Positions 61,473 through 64,000 of a stretch of DNA of 64,000 bases are shown piece by piece. How positions within the stretch are numbered: position 1 is the first letter of the stretch; each line of letters starts with the position of its first letter. Location of the stretch: assembly GCF_003352465.1 (NCBI RefSeq), contig NZ_CP031153.1, positions 2,842,987 through 2,906,986 on the forward strand, read 5' to 3'. Below the pieces are notes generated by a model. That model saw only the letters and a list, made by a program, of their open reading frames with translations, was not told where the DNA came from and did no database searches. The position numbers were made by a program, and so were the translations under genes. The stretch comes from Kordia sp. SMS9. Lineage in GTDB: Bacteria; Bacteroidota; Bacteroidia; Flavobacteriales; Flavobacteriaceae.

Positions 61473-63035
61473 ATGACGTTTACGCAAGCACTTTTACTAT
61501 TCATTCTAGCTGTACAAATCATACACTTTTTAGGAACTTGGAAACTGTATGTAAAAGCAGGCAGAAAAGCTTGGGAAGCCTTAGTTCCTGTATACAATGC
61601 CTTTATTTTAATGCGCATTATCAACCGACCAAAAGAATGGTATTGGGTACTATTACTCTTTATTCCAGTCGTAAATTTAATTGTATTTCCAGTACTTTGG
61701 GTAGAAACCATTCGTAGTTTTGGGCGTACAGAACGATCAGAAACCATCTTAGTCGTACTTACGCTCGGATTCTACATTTTCTACGTAAATTATATGTTAG
61801 ATGTGGAATATGTACACGAACGCAGCCTAAAACCGCGTTCCACAGCAGGCGAGTGGGTTGCTTCCATCTTATTTGCAGTGGTGGCGGCAACATTGGTACA
61901 TACGTATGTAATGCAACCGTTTGTGATTCCGACTTCATCTTTGGAAAAAACCTTGTTAGTGGGCGATTTCTTATTTGTGAGTAAAATACATTATGGAGCT
62001 AGAACACCAATGACGCCAATTGCTTTACCAATGGTGCATGACGCCATTCCGTTTACAGGTTTAAAATCGTATGTAAAAGAACCACAATTGCCGTATTGGA
62101 GATTTCCAGGGTTTGAAACCATTGAGCGCAATGATATTGTGGTGTTCAATTGGCCAATTGATGAATATGTAGACATTAATAATATGGCAGGAGCCAAAAT
62201 GGACAAACCTTTAGACAAGCGATCAAACTATGTAAAACGTTGTGTTGGATTGCCAGGAGACAAGCTCGAAGTACGTAACGGATATGTATATATTGATGGT
62301 AAGAAAAACGAATTGCCAGATCGTGCCAAGTTGCAGTTTACCTATATAGTAAATACCAAAGGAGGTAGTTTTAACAAACAATATTTGCATGACCGTTATG
62401 ATATTACGGATGATTTTGGATTGTCAGGAAATCCAAATCAATATATTTTCAAAGCAATTACCGATGAAGCAGCTGCTAAATTTAAAAATCATCCTAATGT
62501 AGCTTCCATTGAAAAAGCTGAAATTCTAAAGGGAAAACGCACAGATGTATTCCCAAACAGCGATAAGTTTGATTGGAATGAATATTATTATGGACCTATT
62601 GAAATTCCGTTTGCAGGAAAAACAGTTGAACTAACAATGGACAATCTTCCATTGTACAAAAGAGCGATTTCTGAATATGAAGGCAACAATTTGACCGTAA
62701 ATGACAATCAAATTATGATTGACGGCGAAGTCATTACATCCTATACTTTTAAGCAAGATTATTACTGGATGATGGGAGACAACCGAGGAAATTCGCAAGA
62801 TGCCAGAAGTTGGGGTTTTGTACCGTTTGATCACGTGTTAGGAAAACCTGTATTCGTTTGGATGAGTTGGGATTACAAAGCAACAGGATTGAATAAAATT
62901 CGTTGGAATCGTTTGTTTACAACCGTTAGCGGCGAAGGAAGTCCAATTTCTTACTTTCCATACTTTTTAGTCTTACTAGCAGGTTGGTTTGGATTTAACT
63001 ATTACAGAAAACGTAAGAAAGAAGGTGCTAAATAA
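61473..63035 (+). CDS. lepB: Signal peptidase I, long Bacteroidota form
   Basis: 520 aa, about 1.5 times E. coli LepB. Residues 1-100 carry three extra hydrophobic segments (ALLLFILAVQIIHFLGTW, WYWVLLLFIPVVNLIVFPVLW, TILVVLTLGFYIFYVNYML). The S26 domain follows: VMQPFVIPTSSLEKTLLVGD with catalytic Ser, SNYVKRCVGLPGDKLEVRNG with catalytic Lys, and YYWMMGDNRGNSQDARSWGFV. A long insertion (about 290-420) separates the halves. It cleaves signal peptides on the periplasmic side; T9SS substrates here use it too. Predicted last helix at 500-515. Confidence 0.93.
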   Translation: MTFTQALLLFILAVQIIHFLGTWKLYVKAGRKAWEALVPVYNAFILMRIINRPKEWYWVLLLFIPVVNLIVFPVLWVETIRSFGRTERSETILVVLTLGFYIFYVNYMLDVEYVHERSLKPRSTAGEWVASILFAVVAATLVHTYVMQPFVIPTSSLEKTLLVGDFLFVSKIHYGARTPMTPIALPMVHDAIPFTGLKSYVKEPQLPYWRFPGFETIERNDIVVFNWPIDEYVDINNMAGAKMDKPLDKRSNYVKRCVGLPGDKLEVRNGYVYIDGKKNELPDRAKLQFTYIVNTKGGSFNKQYLHDRYDITDDFGLSGNPNQYIFKAITDEAAAKFKNHPNVASIEKAEILKGKRTDVFPNSDKFDWNEYYYGPIEIPFAGKTVELTMDNLPLYKRAISEYEGNNLTVNDNQIMIDGEVITSYTFKQDYYWMMGDNRGNSQDARSWGFVPFDHVLGKPVFVWMSWDYKATGLNKIRWNRLFTTVSGEGSPISYFPYFLVLLAGWFGFNYYRKRKKEGAK

Positions 63036-63118
63036 TGTACCAATTTATTAATGTGTTAATGTAGCAATGTTTTAAGTTGTAAACTATTCAACTAATAAAT
63101 TAATAAACTTCAAAGATA

Positions 63119-63742
63119 TTGAGTAGCCTAGTCCATCCTACATATTTTCCAAGCATTGCGCATTACGTAGTATTTGCCAAGGCAGAAACATTGGTGTATG
63201 AAATGGAAGATAATTTCCAGAAGCAAACCTATCGCAATCGTACCTATATTTATGGTGCGAATGGAAAGTTAATGTTGAATGTGCCCGTACGTCATTCCAA
63301 AAAAGATAAAAACCAAAAATATAAAGACATTCAAATTGCCAACGAAACTGCTTGGCAACGTTTGCATTGGAGATCACTAGAAAGTGCGTACAGAACGTCA
63401 CCGTATTTTGAATATTACGAAGATGAATTGCAACCGTTGTTTGAAAAACGATACACATATTTGATGGATTTAAATTTTGATACAATTCAAATGATCAACG
63501 ATTGTTTGCAATTGGATATTGAAACTTCGCAGACAAAGGAATATCAATCCATTGTAACAGCAGATTTGCAAGATTTTCGAAAGTTAGTAAATGTCAAAAA
63601 GGAACCTGATTACGGTTTTGATACATACACACAAGTCTTTGATTCTAAATTTGGTTTTCTTTCCAATGTAAGCATCTTAGATTTACTTTTCAACGAAGGC
63701 ACCAATGCGCTTACGTATTTGGAACAACAAACTATCCTGTAA
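63119..63742 (+). CDS. WbqC family protein
   Basis: 207 aa from TTG 63119 (SSLVHPTYFPSIAHY); no ATG is better placed. HPTYFPSIAHYVVFAKAE, QKQTYRNRTYIYGANGKLMLNVPV and AWQRLHWRSLESAYRTSPYF are WbqC motifs. The family occurs in O-antigen clusters and as a stand-alone conserved gene after lepB in Flavobacteriaceae; the reaction is unknown. Its stop overlaps the next start (TAATG). Confidence 0.88.
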   Translation: MSSLVHPTYFPSIAHYVVFAKAETLVYEMEDNFQKQTYRNRTYIYGANGKLMLNVPVRHSKKDKNQKYKDIQIANETAWQRLHWRSLESAYRTSPYFEYYEDELQPLFEKRYTYLMDLNFDTIQMINDCLQLDIETSQTKEYQSIVTADLQDFRKLVNVKKEPDYGFDTYTQVFDSKFGFLSNVSILDLLFNEGTNALTYLEQQTIL

Positions 63743-64000
63743 TGTTGCGGTTTTGTGTGCATTACGGATTGCATTTTATCTTTCCGCTTTTGATTGCTTT
63801 GTATTTCTATCCGAAAAAGTGGAAAACAGTCTACCTTATATTTTTAGCCGCTATGCTGATTGATTTTGATCACTTACTAGCCACGCCAATTTTTGATCCG
63901 AATCGTTGCAGCATCAACTTTCATCCGTTGCACAGTTATTATGCAATGGCTGTCTACGCAGGAATGCTGCTCTTTCAAAAAACACGAATCCTCGGAATAG
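63742..64000 (+). CDS. DUF6122 membrane protein, partial
   Basis: ATG 63742 overlaps the wbqC-like stop; 86 codons are present and the gene runs off the right edge. LRFCVHYGLHFIFPLLIAL, VYLIFLAAMLIDFDHLLA and CSINFHPLHSYYAMAVYA are the conserved His/Asp-containing helices of this small Bacteroidota family (DUF6122). The HYGLH, DFDH and HPLHS motifs could bind a metal. Function unknown. Confidence 0.85.
   Translation, partial: MLRFCVHYGLHFIFPLLIALYFYPKKWKTVYLIFLAAMLIDFDHLLATPIFDPNRCSINFHPLHSYYAMAVYAGMLLFQKTRILGI

Overview
The window comes from a low-GC member of the Bacteroidota, almost certainly a marine Flavobacteriaceae of Kordia type. The grounds are: type IX secretion (T9SS) type B sorting and gliding-associated C-terminal domains, TAnnTTTG-like -7 promoter elements, family-restricted proteins (DUF5606, DUF5683, DUF6122, OstA-like), and small peptides whose leaders follow a KNL.L.KK.IS...GG pattern. 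The genus is an inference. I saw no rRNA, tRNA, CRISPR array, prophage or intact insertion sequence.

Layout. 1-10.4 kb: two giant leftward surface-protein genes built from about 100-residue CDD repeats; the first runs off the window and shares a near-identical block with the second. 10.4-17.1 kb: an accessory region with a MITE-like element, a two-gene ABC transporter, two double-glycine RiPP-like precursor peptides, a nucleoid-associated protein, and a two-gene module (unknown 319-aa membrane-anchored protein plus a radical SAM/SPASM enzyme) bracketed by related direct repeats. 17.3-21 kb: housekeeping genes (pRiA4b ORF-3-like protein, heme A synthase, CCA-adding enzyme, TsaC/Sua5). 21-34.2 kb: a lipooligosaccharide/envelope glycan region with five clear glycosyltransferases of families 2 and 4, one further GT-B-like protein, a GT9 heptosyltransferase-like enzyme, a KdkA/WaaP-like kinase, a polysaccharide deacetylase and two methyltransferases. 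It is interspersed with an Ntn hydrolase and a lipoprotein-type acetolactate decarboxylase. 34.2-36.4 kb: dapD flanked by three more peptide precursors, one of them decayed and in frame with its intact neighbour. 36.5-53 kb: SDR/TetR pair with visible operators, acyltransferase, ruvX, def, DUF5606, DinB, mazG, DUF349 protein, aroE, two tandem DUF368 membrane proteins, a TPR protein and an aminotransferase. 53-64 kb: OstA-like protein, M16 protease, then a core run parA-parB-DUF5683-dapB-lepB-wbqC-DUF6122.

How the genes fit together. The 21-34 kb genes probably build and decorate the LOS core, with the OstA-like protein acting in LPS transport. dapD and dapB both serve the succinylase route to diaminopimelate. 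parA/parB, lepB and def are core cell functions. The accessory biology lies in the surface adhesins and in at least four intact orphan Cys-rich leader peptides plus the radical SAM module. No LanB/LanC homologue is visible, so the modifying enzymes for the lanthipeptide-like precursors must be elsewhere if they exist.

Intergenic DNA holds several families of short dispersed or tandem repeats: 88-125 bp elements ending in TTTTGAAACGTCATT, TTCGACARGCTCAGC words, 118-, 160- and 195-bp tandem arrays, and an element with AACTCGTTTA ends. They explain most of the larger gaps.
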